DNA of 64,000 nt from Rs1 sp029027825 (GTDB lineage Bacteria; Pseudomonadota; Gammaproteobacteria; Pseudomonadales; Balneatricaceae): positions 2,604,001 to 2,668,000 of the forward strand of contig CP093399.1 in assembly GCA_029027825.1 (NCBI GenBank), written 5' to 3'. Positions 26,604 through 34,949 of this stretch are shown piece after piece (positions within the stretch are counted from its first letter, which is position 1; each line of letters begins with the position of its first letter). The translations under genes were made by a program, and so were the position numbers. The notes beneath the pieces were generated by a model that saw only the letters and a program-made list of their open reading frames with translations, did no database searches and had not been told where the DNA came from.

Positions 26604-26924
26604 ATGAAAGCATACAGCAGCATTGAAGAGCGGATCCAAATTTTAGAAGATCAAGTTTCGCTACTAAACGAAGAAATTGAGATACTAAAAACACCTCCAA
26701 CCAGCAACAATGAAAGAATCATTTTAAAGTATATTGAAACAGGCAGCACTGGTAAAACAAAAGATTTTGTGCGCGCATTAGGTATTAAGTCAGTGCGTGG
26801 CTTGTTCTCATCTGGTGACGTGAGCAGATTAATTAAAGAGGGCGCCGACGACATATCACCCGCATTATTAGCCATCGCTAATAAACTGTCTAATGGTCAC
26901 AATAAAAATGGACCTAGTCGATAA
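26604..26924 (+). CDS. Small hypothetical protein with N-terminal coiled coil
   Basis: 106 residues. Residues 5-32 form a heptad-rich helix (IEERIQILEDQVSLLNEEIEIL), then ERIILKYIETGSTGKTKDFVRALGIKSVRGLFSSGDVSRLIKEG looks like a folded DNA-binding or helical domain. I do not recognise the family. There is no good ribosome site, and a family 2 repeat lies directly upstream. Composition is unremarkable. It may be real but is uncertain. Confidence 0.5.
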   Translation: MKAYSSIEERIQILEDQVSLLNEEIEILKTPPTSNNERIILKYIETGSTGKTKDFVRALGIKSVRGLFSSGDVSRLIKEGADDISPALLAIANKLSNGHNKNGPSR

Positions 26925-26929
26925 ACTGA

Positions 26930-27424
26930 CAGTTGTGGGGGCGGTGTTTTTCAAGGGGATCGAGAGCCAGACTTTTTTTGCTCAACAAAAATACAGGGGC
27001 CAAAAAAGCTTGACTACTACAGAGGATGTAATTGACCTCCCGAATAGCTGTTTGCATGACAAACAGCCCCTTGGACCTCCCGCTGACTAAAAAATAAAAG
27101 GGGGTAAAAGACATAGCCACGTGCATCAGGTCTATGACTGCGAAGAGCCGAAGAATACCTAGCGTTACCTGGCAGGTTTTGTATCTATTCATCGTATTGC
27201 CTTCCCTAGCACACAACTGGCTCAGCACTCTTAAAGATACTTATTCTAAAACGTAAGCGCAGCTCAATACTGAGCCTATACTTTCCCCTGTCAACGCTTA
27301 ACTCGACACTGTAGTGGTCAACCTTACGATGCAAAGCCCATGATTCGGGGTTTCGGCAGTTCGCTAAACCTTACCAAGCAGAGGACTTTCACCTCCAATT
27401 TCTTACCGATTTAGCTCGGCGCAC
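26930..27424 (-). mobile_element. Probable 5' fragment of a group II intron (domain I), no reverse transcriptase
   Basis: Read on the minus strand, the segment starts GTGCGCCGAGCTAAATC at 27424 and soon contains GGAGGTGAAAGTCCTCTGC. Both resemble the 5' consensus GUGYG and early domain I of bacterial group II introns. A reading MNRYKTCQ... begins at 27192 after GGGAAGGCAATACG but shows no reverse-transcriptase motifs. The start abuts exactly the 18-base sequence that begins every RAYT copy here, as if that sequence were the 5' exon. Structure-based confirmation is lacking. Confidence 0.4.
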
Positions 27425-27442
27425 TGGGTGTCCTTTATTATT
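27425..27442 (-). repeat. 18-base RAYT boundary sequence, isolated copy
   Basis: AATAATAAAGGACACCCA on the minus strand. The same 18 bases begin the leader of all four RAYT copies (at 29086-29103, 29529-29546, 30186-30203 and 31499-31516). Here it is followed by the intron-like segment instead of CGGATTAATTG. Confidence 0.75.
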
Positions 27443-27514
27443 TTGCTTTTAAGTCTAGTGACTAGATATATTAAGTGATTTTTTTGAGTTTTAAGATTAA
27501 GTGATTTCAGGTGC

Positions 27515-27735
27515 AGTTTCGCTGCAGCGAGTTCATTTCTTTTTTGCGAAAAAAAGAAACCGAACCAAAGAAAAATTCGCCCTACTATTACCGAAAGATC
27601 CCTACGCTATTCACTAAATTGACGGCCGCGCAGATTCGCCATCCATGGCTCAACTACGCTTTCCGCGACGTCCTGTCGCTACACTCGACAATTTAGCAAA
27701 TAGCTCCGGCGGCAATACAAGGGGGATTGTAGCTC
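27515..27735 (+). repeat. Dispersed repeat shared with 60380-60525
   Basis: Contains AAATTGACGGCCGC, GTCGCTACACTCG, CAATAGCTCCGGCGG-like and CAAGGGGG blocks in the same order as 60380-60525. The long reading frame through it is probably incidental. It may be a palindromic intergenic element or the 3' part of a decayed mobile element. Confidence 0.5.
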
Positions 27736-27980
27736 CGTAGCTGACATTTTACGCAAACGTCAAACACAACTGCATAGTAAACTTGGTAAATGCAGTATGG
27801 TAAATGCAGGACAGACATATATTTTAACTTAACATGCCTGCTGTTAATTTAATCAGATCATTGACTTAAACTGCATCTTAATTAACAAATGTTGCTAATA
27901 TCGGGGTGGATCAGCTGATTACAGACCATAAGATTCACACTTAGCAGTGTTAACTGATATTAATCAGTGCTCTATACTTA

Positions 27981-28994
27981 TCAGGTAGGAAATAACTTTC
28001 CGCTAAAATTTATCCCTTTAATCCATTTTATACATAATTTTTTAGCGTGTTCTCGTAGCGCTTCACGGCATCCCATCGCACGGCTAAACTGATGTACACC
28101 TTTTGGCTGCATTGTCTTAAGCCACTGCTCAACATCAATCCCTAAACGCGTTAATATCGGGGGAATACGGCCATTAATTGCACCGCGTTTACCTGCCCTG
28201 ACCGCTCGGCCACTCCAATCAACTAGCTCTAAATACTCGCGATAGTGATAGGGTATTTGATCAGTTAGTTGATGGCCTTCTGCGACAAATTCTTTCAGTA
28301 ATAAATTTGACTGAGATTCTTCTGCACCTTTAACATTCACGCTATTTGCCACTGGTTTATCATCTTCAATTCTTTGTTTTATAGAAGTGAAATTTGAATC
28401 TTCCGGAGTCTCTGCCATCTGAGCGCGGATCGGGTTTAACTCAACATAAGTCATACAAGTGAGTAACGCTTGTTCATCTAGCAATGCTTGGCTTTTAAAA
28501 CGCCCCTCCCAAAAATGACCTGTGCAGTTGTCTTCTAGGTTTGCTCTGCGGGCTATCGATTCATTTAGGCTCTTCATAAACCAGCTAATATTTTCTAGTC
28601 GCTGCCGCCATATTGCAACTATTTCAGCAATAAGAACATACTGCGCATTGGACATTTTCTCGCCATTAACGAAGCGCTGAATTATATCTGGGCCGACATA
28701 GATAGTTCGCCAACGCACTATTACTTCTAAGTCTGTCAGACTATCTACTTGGCATTTATTAATATATAGAACAATATGATAGTGGTTTGACATAATGGCG
28801 TAGGCGCAAACATCGATACAAAATACGGTATCAATTTCAGCCAGACGATCTAGCATCCACTGGCGTCGATGCTCAAAATCTTGTTGAGTGGCTTGATCAA
28901 AGCCACAGAGAAAAGCTCTTCTCACCACTCTAGAGATACAGTGGTAATAAGGGGTATCTTGGCAGCAGATCTGCTGCGCTCGGGCACGAGTCAT
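27981..28994 (-). CDS. IS200-like / REP-associated tyrosine transposase (RAYT), intact
   Basis: 337 residues with a Y1 transposase (HUH) domain. SRVVRRAFLCGFD is at the start, the HUH motif is NHYHIVLYI near residue 71, and the catalytic Tyr is in MTYVELNPIRAQMA near 155, after GHFWEGRFKSQALLDEQALLTC. A C-terminal third (YLELVDWSGRAVRAGKRGAING, then GIDVEQWLKTM) marks the long subgroup common in marine gammaproteobacteria. Such enzymes nick single-stranded DNA at palindromes. Leader 28995-29103 begins with the 18-base boundary sequence. Three 5' fragments of this gene lie upstream. Confidence 0.92.
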   Translation of the reverse strand: MTRARAQQICCQDTPYYHCISRVVRRAFLCGFDQATQQDFEHRRQWMLDRLAEIDTVFCIDVCAYAIMSNHYHIVLYINKCQVDSLTDLEVIVRWRTIYVGPDIIQRFVNGEKMSNAQYVLIAEIVAIWRQRLENISWFMKSLNESIARRANLEDNCTGHFWEGRFKSQALLDEQALLTCMTYVELNPIRAQMAETPEDSNFTSIKQRIEDDKPVANSVNVKGAEESQSNLLLKEFVAEGHQLTDQIPYHYREYLELVDWSGRAVRAGKRGAINGRIPPILTRLGIDVEQWLKTMQPKGVHQFSRAMGCREALREHAKKLCIKWIKGINFSGKLFPT

Positions 28995-29103
28995 AGAACC
29001 TCCCGTTCAGAGAAATTATTCCCTAAATTGAATTATCAATGCATTAAACCCTACTCTCTTTGTTGTTCATATTCAATTAATCCGTGGGTGTCCTTTATTA
29101 TTC

Positions 29104-29546
29104 TCGCCATTAACGAAGCGCTGAATTATATCTGGGCCGACATAGATAGTTCGCCAACGCTCTATTACTTCTAAGTCTGTCAGACTATCTACTTGGCATT
29201 TATTAATATATAGAACAATATGATAGTGGTTTGACATAATGGCGTAGGCGCAAACATCGATACAAAAAACGGTGTCAATTTCAGCCAGACGATCTAGCAT
29301 CCACTGGCGTCGATTCTCAAAATCTTGTTGAGTGGCTTGATCAAAGCCACAGAGAAAAGCTCTTCTCACCACTCTAGAGATACAGTGGTAATAAGGGGTA
29401 TCTTGGCAGCAGATCTGCTGCGCTCGGGCACGAGTCATAGAACCTCCCGTTCAGAGAAATTATTCCCTAAATTGAATTATCAATGCATTAAACCCTACTC
29501 TCTTTGTTGTTCATATTCAATTAATCCGTGGGTGTCCTTTATTATT
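29104..29546 (-). pseudogene. RAYT copy 2: 5' fragment
   Basis: Codons 1-111 of the RAYT gene plus its 108-base leader, nearly identical to copy 1. The fragment stops in QRFVNGE where the 18-base boundary of copy 1 begins, so copy 1 appears to sit inside or directly against copy 2. The rest of copy 2 was not found in the window. Confidence 0.85.
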
Positions 29547-29705
29547 TTTAAAGCGAGATATATTAAGAAGATGTTTATAAATGAGATCAGGACTAAATCC
29601 CCAATCTTGTAACCAACAACAGAAACCGTTGATATGACACGCTAATGGTCCATGACATAATTTAGATTGTGACTCTGGACATGAGACAAATTTATTAAGT
29701 AACAT
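29547..29705 (-). pseudogene. N-terminal fragment of a tyrosine recombinase (integrase family)
   Basis: Codons for MLLNKFVSCPES... followed by HGPLACHINGFCCWLQDWGFSPDLIYKHLLNISRF, which resembles the N-terminal SAM-like core-binding region of XerC/integrase-type transposon recombinases (GPL..yi..F...L...G). It is cut off at the RAYT copy 2 boundary. The catalytic domain is missing. Confidence 0.5.
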
Positions 29706-29855
29706 GACAAACTCCTATAGGCCTCATAAGTTGAGGCGCTGCAGGAGTATTTCAGCATAAAATTATGTGTAGTGTTTACTAATAAAAAGAAGAATATATG
29801 AGGAAAACCAGCAGCGTTATCGGTTCGCTTTACATAATTTTTAACTTCACATTAC
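29706..29855 (-). repeat. Upstream region of integrase fragment, repeated at 30996-31145
   Basis: About 150 bases containing ACTCCTATAGGCCTCAT, GCTGCAGGAGTATTTCAGC and AAGAAGAATATATGAGG match 30996-31145 closely. In both places it leads into a RAYT 5' fragment at the same joint. Confidence 0.8.
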
Positions 29856-29885
29856 ACTACTTATGTGGAGCTCCACATAAGTAGT
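29856..29885. repeat. Perfect 30-base palindrome at a RAYT junction
   Basis: ACTACTTATGTGGAG followed directly by its exact complement, with no loop. It sits exactly where RAYT copy 3 is joined to the integrase leader. In the duplicate unit at 31146 only one arm remains (CACATAAATAGT). Confidence 0.85.
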
Positions 29886-30203
29886 GGTTTGACATAATGG
29901 CGTAGGCGCAAACATCGATACAAAATACGGTATCAATTTCAGTCAGACGATCTAGCATCCACTGGCGTCGATGCTCAAAATCTTGTTGAGTGGCTTGATC
30001 AAAGCCGCAGAGAAAAGCTCTTCTCACCACTCTAGAGATACAGTGGTAATAAGGGGTATCTTGGCAGCAGATCTGCTGCGCTCGGGCACGAGTCATAGAA
30101 CCTCCCGTTCAGAGAAATTATTCCCTAAATTGAATTATCAATGCATTAAACCCTACTCTCTTTGTTGTTCATATTCAATTAATCCGTGGGTGTCCTTTAT
30201 TAT
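29886..30203 (-). pseudogene. RAYT copy 3: 5' fragment
   Basis: Codons 1 to about 70 plus the leader; the break falls in the HUH motif codons (MSNHY). The high-coordinate end is the usual 18-base boundary. Confidence 0.85.
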
Positions 30204-30832
30204 TTTATTATTTTGGCAGTGGTTGCCACGCGCTAATATCCGGTATTAGAGTTTGGCTGCAAAGGCTCTCCTACGTAGGTGAATTGGGCTGGGAGATTTT
30301 TGTCCCAACTCAGTTCAGTGTCCAAGTATTTAAATTAATCGAACACGCCGGCGCTGAATTTGACCTTTGTAATGTCGGTCTACACGCAGTTAACAGCTTA
30401 CGTTTAGAAAAGGGCTTTCGCCACTGGGGCCATGATATAGGCGAGCAAGACAACCTATTACAGGCGGGTTTAGGCTTTGCAGCCAAACCTAATGCCAGTA
30501 ATTTTCTGGGACGAGAAGCCTTCCTTCAACTAAAAAGTAGTGGTTTGCCCACACGTCGGTTAGTACAATTTAAGCTCACCGACCCAGAGCCTCTTTTATA
30601 TCACAACGAACCTATCGTAATGGACAATAAAATCGTCGGCCACTTAACCTCTGGTATGTACGGTCACGCCGTAGGTGGGGCACTGGGGATGGGCTACGTT
30701 GATGTACCTGAGTTGACAGTGGAAAAGCTTAGCCAAGCACGCTTTGAAATAGAAGTGGCTAAAGTACGGTTTGAGGCACAGGCATCACTGAAAGCTTTTT
30801 ATGACCCTTCAAATAGCAGAATGAGAACTTAA
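30204..30832 (+). pseudogene. C-terminal remnant of a GcvT-domain dehydrogenase (dimethylglycine/sarcosine dehydrogenase-like)
   Basis: The frame is open from the RAYT boundary and reads RVWLQRLSYVGELGWEIFVPT, ...NSLRLEKGFRHWGHDIGEQDN, ...NFLGREAFLQL and GHLTSGMYGHAVGGALGMGYV. These are the folate-binding aminomethyltransferase blocks found at the C-terminus of about 800-residue FAD-dependent methylamine dehydrogenases. Only about 200 residues remain; the FAD domain and a true start are gone, apparently lost at the RAYT insertion. The TTG at 30284 is therefore not a real start. Confidence 0.82.
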
Positions 30833-30960
30833 CAAGCCCCTAGCCTCAATATTACTCCCAATATTCGGGCTAGGTTTAGCTACTTCAACAATCACATTTT
30901 CGTAAAAATATTTTACTTTCATGATTGCCTCTTTTAGCTATCATCTTACAATGCCACCAC

Positions 30961-31145
30961 AACTCTGGACATGATACAAATTTATTAAGTAACATGGCGA
31001 ACTCCTATAGGCCTCATTAATTTAGGCACTGCAGGAGCATTTCAGCATAAAATAATGTGTAGTGTTTACTGATAAAAAGAAGAATATATGAGGAAAACCA
31101 ACCGCGTTATCGATTCGCGTTACATAATTTTTAACTTCACATAAA
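30961..31145 (-). pseudogene. Second integrase fragment and its leader
   Basis: Only the first codons (MLLNKFVSCPE, start at 30995) remain before unrelated sequence, with the 150-base leader repeated from 29706-29855. Confidence 0.6.
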
Positions 31146-31516
31146 TAGTAATTAGACATAATCGCATAGGCGCAAACATCAATACAAAATACGGTATCAA
31201 TTTCAGCCAGGCGATCTAGCACCCGCTGGCGTCGATGCGCAAAATCTTGTTGAGTAGCTTGATCAAAGCTACCGCGTCCTGCTAGCGCTCCTTACCTACA
31301 TCCATGTAGGCAAAACCACAGAGAAAAGCTCTTATTACCACTCTAGAGATACAGTGGTAATAAGGGGTATCTTGGCAGCAGATCTGCTGCGCTCGGGCAC
31401 GAGTCATAGAACTTCCCGTTCAGAGAAATTATTCCCTAAATTTAACTATCAATGAATTAAACGCTACTCTCTTTGTTGTTCATATTAAATTAATCTGTGG
31501 GTGTCCTTTATTATTG
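31146..31516 (-). pseudogene. RAYT copy 4: 5' fragment with insertion
   Basis: Leader and first codons of the RAYT gene, more diverged than the other copies. About 45 extra bases (around 31270-31315, with CCTACATCCATGTAGG) interrupt the codons after the Cys-Gly-Phe region, and a frameshift is present. Ends with the 18-base boundary at 31499-31516. Confidence 0.8.
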
Positions 31517-31915
31517 CTTTATTATTGTAATAATGGCAACGGTAGCAACGGAGGCAATGGCGGGAAAAAGAGTCGATAAGCTGACTTGGCGCCAAGCCTA
31601 AGCAGGGCAGCAGCGGATATGGTTTTGAATGCTATTTCTTGATGGCCGTTAACGATTATTATTCGGCTGTTAATGCTGCTCAGTATCACTCACTATTAAG
31701 ATGAGTGCCTATCTTTTCAGTGCCCAGAGCAGACCTCTATCTGGGTTACTGATTGAAACCAGCAGCGGTGATGATTAGCCTGCTTTATTCCCCCAGCGGC
31801 AACCGTTAAGCGCCGCCATCATTTTCTGGATAGCCTACACACTCAAGCTAAAGGAGACTGTAAAGTTACCTTTGCCAAACCCATCTCTTATCCCCGTCAA
31901 TAGATGACCTGTTGC
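31517..31915. other. Intergenic region after RAYT copy 4
   Basis: No gene recognised. A Gly/Asn-rich reading (GNGSNGGNGGKKSR then stop) at about 31535-31580 could be the tail of a lost gene, but this is weak. Confidence 0.3.
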
Positions 31916-32521
31916 TCACGACAGAAATAGCATAGGCAGTGTCAGCAACAATAAAAACCCCATGCCCAAGTTAAAACGCTGATTAAACTTAGGCTCATGC
32001 AGTTTGTTTGCTACCAGCTTGCCAATAGTAATCCACATAAAAGTGCCGGGTAAGGTGGCAAAATTAAACAAAAACAGTCAGAGAATCGCCGAGGGCCAAA
32101 ATAATTCATTTTCCAAGGTGAAAACAGAACTCGCGGTTAACAGCATCGCCCAAGATTTTGGATTAATTAATTGGAAGCTTGCAGCTTGCATAAAGCTAAT
32201 CGGCTGAGCTTTGGTGTGCTCACCCGGGGCTCTGTTATAAACAATCTTAAGCGCAATATACACAATGTAACCGCAGGCCGCTAAGCTCAATAGATGTTGT
32301 AAGTTTGGCCAGAGCATAAATAACTCACCTAAACCCAATAGAATCGTTAAGTGCAGTGCGGTCATACCACAACGTATACCTAAAACATGCGGTAAGGTTT
32401 TTCGAATGCCGAAGTGGGCGCCAGAGTGCGCGAGCAAAATATTGTTGGGGCCTGGAGTAAGCGTGCTTACTAAACAAAATAATTCCAGTGTGGGGGCCAA
32501 GTCGAGCAGTGCGCTTTGCAT
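31916..32521 (-). pseudogene. LysE/RhtB-family amino-acid exporter interrupted by one in-frame stop
   Basis: The first 147 codons show the exporter signature (TLTPGPNNILLAHSGAHFGIRKTLPHVLGI) and three to four membrane helices, then TGA at 32078-32080. The same frame continues with LFLFNFATLPGTFMWITIGKLVANKLHEPKFNQRFNLGMGFLLLLTLPMLFLS to a second TGA at 31916. With the internal stop read through, length is 201 residues, the normal size for the family. So a single nonsense change (or a sequencing error) breaks the gene. Divergent from a MocR regulator at 32626, the usual partner of such exporters. Confidence 0.85.
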
Positions 32522-32547
32522 GAAATATCCTGTTGATTAATTTAAAT

Positions 32548-32579
32548 TGTATGCGTACAATGATTACATCTGTATGCGT
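32548..32579. promoter_or_regulatory. Direct repeats, candidate MocR operator
   Basis: TGTATGCGT occurs at 32548-32556 and again at 32571-32579, 23 bases start to start, about two helical turns. It lies between the divergent exporter and regulator genes. Direct-repeat operators of this spacing are known for MocR/PdxR/GabR proteins. Confidence 0.6.
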
Positions 32580-32625
32580 TGGTAATTTGCCACAACTTCA
32601 CTATTAGAGCAACGATTTTATTGTT

Positions 32626-34011
32626 ATGGGTACAATTCTGAAAATTGATAATCAAGTGTTTAATGCCGACTGTGCCACACAGGCCAAATATAAAGTGTTG
32701 GCGGGATATATTGAAGCGGCGATCATCTCAGGAGAGTTGCAAGACCAACAAAAGCTACCTTCCCAGCGCTTACTGGCAGATCAGCTTAAGGTAACCCAAG
32801 GCACTGTTACTCGTGCTTATGCACTGGCTGAAAGCAGAGGGGTGGTTTTTGCAAAGCTGGGTGCGGGTACCTTCGTCAATGCAGCACTGTTAGTGCGAGA
32901 TGATAATAAAAACATCGATTTTTCAGCGAGTATGCAGCCGATGCTGGGTCAGCAAAATATCTTGGCTCAGGCGATGCACGCATTAGCCGGTGATGCCCAA
33001 GCGTTACTACAAATGATGGCTTATTCTGCCCGGGGTATCAGCAGACATAAACAAGTGTTTAGTCAGTGGCTGAGTGCCAAGGGGATTGATAATGACCCCC
33101 AAGCGCTGATCTTTACCCAGGGGGCTCAGCAGGGAATTTATACGGTGTTACAAGTGTTGACCCAACCGGGAGACGTAGTAGTACACGAGCAGCTAAGTTA
33201 TCCAGGGTTTTATAAAGCGGCGAGCGCATCGGGCTTACACACTCAAGCTGTGCCACTGACCGACCAGGGAATAGATACAGATGCCTTGGAAGACCTTTGT
33301 AAAGAGCATAAAGTGAAAGTTCTGTATATCACCCCAAACATGCAAAATCCTACCAATCTTCAATACACTGATCAGAATTTACAGAGGCTGTTAGTGTTAA
33401 GTAAAAAATATCAATTTTATATCATTGAAGATGATGTCAATTATTGCCTTAGCGAAGACTGGCGAAAACCCTTTCAGCAGCAGGCAACTGAGCGGATTAT
33501 CTATTTATCCAGTTTGTCGAAATATTTCTGTGGCGGATTACGCATTGGTTATATGCTGGCGCCCACCGCTTTACAGGCATCCTTAAACCAACATATTCAC
33601 GGTCAATGTTGGATGGTGTCAACGCTGAATTTCGAGCTGGCCTGTCGCATTATAGAAAGTGACAGCTATCGGCAAAATCAACAGCAACTAGAGCGGGAGA
33701 TTAGCTACCGACAGCAACAATTTATACAGATGTTAGCGGGGTTTAATCTGAGAGTCCGCAGTGGGGGGTTAAACCTGTGGCTGGAGTTACCCGATAACAT
33801 AAACATGTTTAGGTTGAGTGGTTTGCTACTGGCGAAAAATGTTAAAGTGCGCACCGCCGATGTATTTATGACCCCCGCAACGCCATTGCAGAGCAATGCA
33901 CTAAGGATATCCATCGGTGGGCCGGATACCCGCCAACTGTTTGATCAGGGGGTGGTTATTTTTTCTCAAGTGCTAGAACAGCTCAGATCAGAGGCAGATG
34001 TAGTCATCTGA
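32626..34011 (+). CDS. MocR-type GntR regulator with aminotransferase-like domain
   Basis: 461 residues: a GntR winged helix (LPSQRLLADQLKVTQGTVTRAYALAESRGVVFAKLGAGTFV, about 40-85) and a PLP-binding aminotransferase-like domain (NMQNPTNLQ near 235, IIEDDVNYCL near 265, SSLSKYFCGGLRIGY with the Lys near 298). The divergent gene is an amino-acid exporter, so it probably senses an amino acid through PLP and controls export. It is distinct from the other MocR gene at 15734. The target exporter is now broken, leaving this regulator perhaps without a function. Confidence 0.9.
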   Translation: MGTILKIDNQVFNADCATQAKYKVLAGYIEAAIISGELQDQQKLPSQRLLADQLKVTQGTVTRAYALAESRGVVFAKLGAGTFVNAALLVRDDNKNIDFSASMQPMLGQQNILAQAMHALAGDAQALLQMMAYSARGISRHKQVFSQWLSAKGIDNDPQALIFTQGAQQGIYTVLQVLTQPGDVVVHEQLSYPGFYKAASASGLHTQAVPLTDQGIDTDALEDLCKEHKVKVLYITPNMQNPTNLQYTDQNLQRLLVLSKKYQFYIIEDDVNYCLSEDWRKPFQQQATERIIYLSSLSKYFCGGLRIGYMLAPTALQASLNQHIHGQCWMVSTLNFELACRIIESDSYRQNQQQLEREISYRQQQFIQMLAGFNLRVRSGGLNLWLELPDNINMFRLSGLLLAKNVKVRTADVFMTPATPLQSNALRISIGGPDTRQLFDQGVVIFSQVLEQLRSEADVVI

Positions 34012-34167
34012 GCCCCCCTGCTGGGGCACGTGCTGCTCATTGGCGGAGCGCCATATGATGGTGTCATAGCTTATCGCAAAAAAGTGCAGATTTAAGGTTG
34101 CCGCGATGATCCGTTTATAAAGCATAAATTTCAATGCTAGGCTTGCTTCGCAGTAGCGACTAATTAG

Positions 34168-34364
34168 AACCTGAATCAGTGACTCCAATATGTCACTTAG
34201 CACCAGCTCTTGATTCTACGGCGGTTCGAAAAATACTCACTGAACCTAAGGGTTTTATGCAAGGATGCATTTATGTAGCGAATGCAGGACACATAGGAGC
34301 TTGCAGCTAAGGTTTTTCAATTCCACCGTAAAACCAATATATTATAATCTGTTTCCACATTGAA
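34168..34364 (-). repeat. MITE-like family 2, long form, reverse orientation
   Basis: Starts AACCTGAATCAGTGACT, contains GGGTTTTATGCAAGGATGC, AGCTTGCAGCTAAGG and TTTTTCAATTCCACCG, and fades near 34364. It is the complement of the copies at 7558 and 26048. Confidence 0.75.
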
Positions 34365-34370
34365 ACTAAT

Positions 34371-34848
34371 ATGGGACACTCACTTTTTAAAACTACTAAG
34401 CCTGATTTTTCCAGTGATTTTAACTGCAATAAACGAAATTTGCAGTCAAACACTCTAGTCCTAATCGTTTTATACTACGGGTGACCATTGGGGCCAAATC
34501 TTGCTTTTTTACCCAAAGCAAAAGACTAGCCTCTAATTACTATATAAAATCACGCTAATTTAACGACAGTACCTGCTTGATAACAAGAGTATATAATAAA
34601 ACTAATATGGCACTCTTTTGGACAGACGGCCTGAATGTTTGTGTAGGCATATCTAATGACTGCTTTGGGCCGTAACTACCTCACCCTCCTTTCACAGCAC
34701 CATTAGTCACCAATCTACTCAAGCAGAGAATACATCCCCCATTAATAAACTGAATAAAACACTTCCCAAAAAAAACATAATAAAAAAGGCGAACCACCTC
34801 TGATTCGCCTTCTAGCTTTTAACTTCTAACTTTTAGCTTCTAACTCCC
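34371..34848 (+). repeat. Direct duplication downstream of gcvP, copy A
   Basis: From ATGGGACACTCACTTTTTAA through a terminator to the CTTCTAACT tract. About 0.5 kb is repeated at 34950-35478. A 37-codon reading MGHSLFKTTK... (34371-34484) is kept in both copies but with many changes, so coding is unproven. Parts such as CTCTAATTACTATATAAAA, CGACAGTACCTGCTTGA and ACGGCCTGAATGTTTGT are almost unchanged. Confidence 0.8.
34786..34811 (-). terminator. Duplicated terminator, copy A
   Basis: AAGGCGAA facing TTCGCCTT with a ten-base loop and a T-run on the minus-strand side. It is a second copy of the gcvP terminator 618 bases further on. Confidence 0.75.
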
Positions 34849-34949
34849 CTTGAGGTTATTTAATTAAGTTGGTCAACACATACCCTATTTTTACTCGTGT
34901 TATTTCACCATTCTTTGAATTGAAGTTGGTTAATTCTCAGAAAACCAAT

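Noticed and set aside
27511..27696. 61-residue plus-strand reading near the RAYT gene
   Set aside because: It lies in a dispersed repeat that recurs at 60380 without an open frame; no leader.
27981..28994. Selenocysteine or programmed recoding to explain stop codons in this region
   Set aside because: The RAYT gene is intact, and the exporter TGA lacks any recoding structure I could see; simple mutation is enough.
30284..30832. Independent 182-residue aminomethyltransferase-like gene with TTG start
   Set aside because: Homologous sequence continues upstream in frame to the RAYT boundary, so it is a truncated remnant and not a short gene.
32078..32521. Complete 147-residue exporter
   Set aside because: The frame resumes after the TGA and reaches normal family length, so the short product is a truncation.
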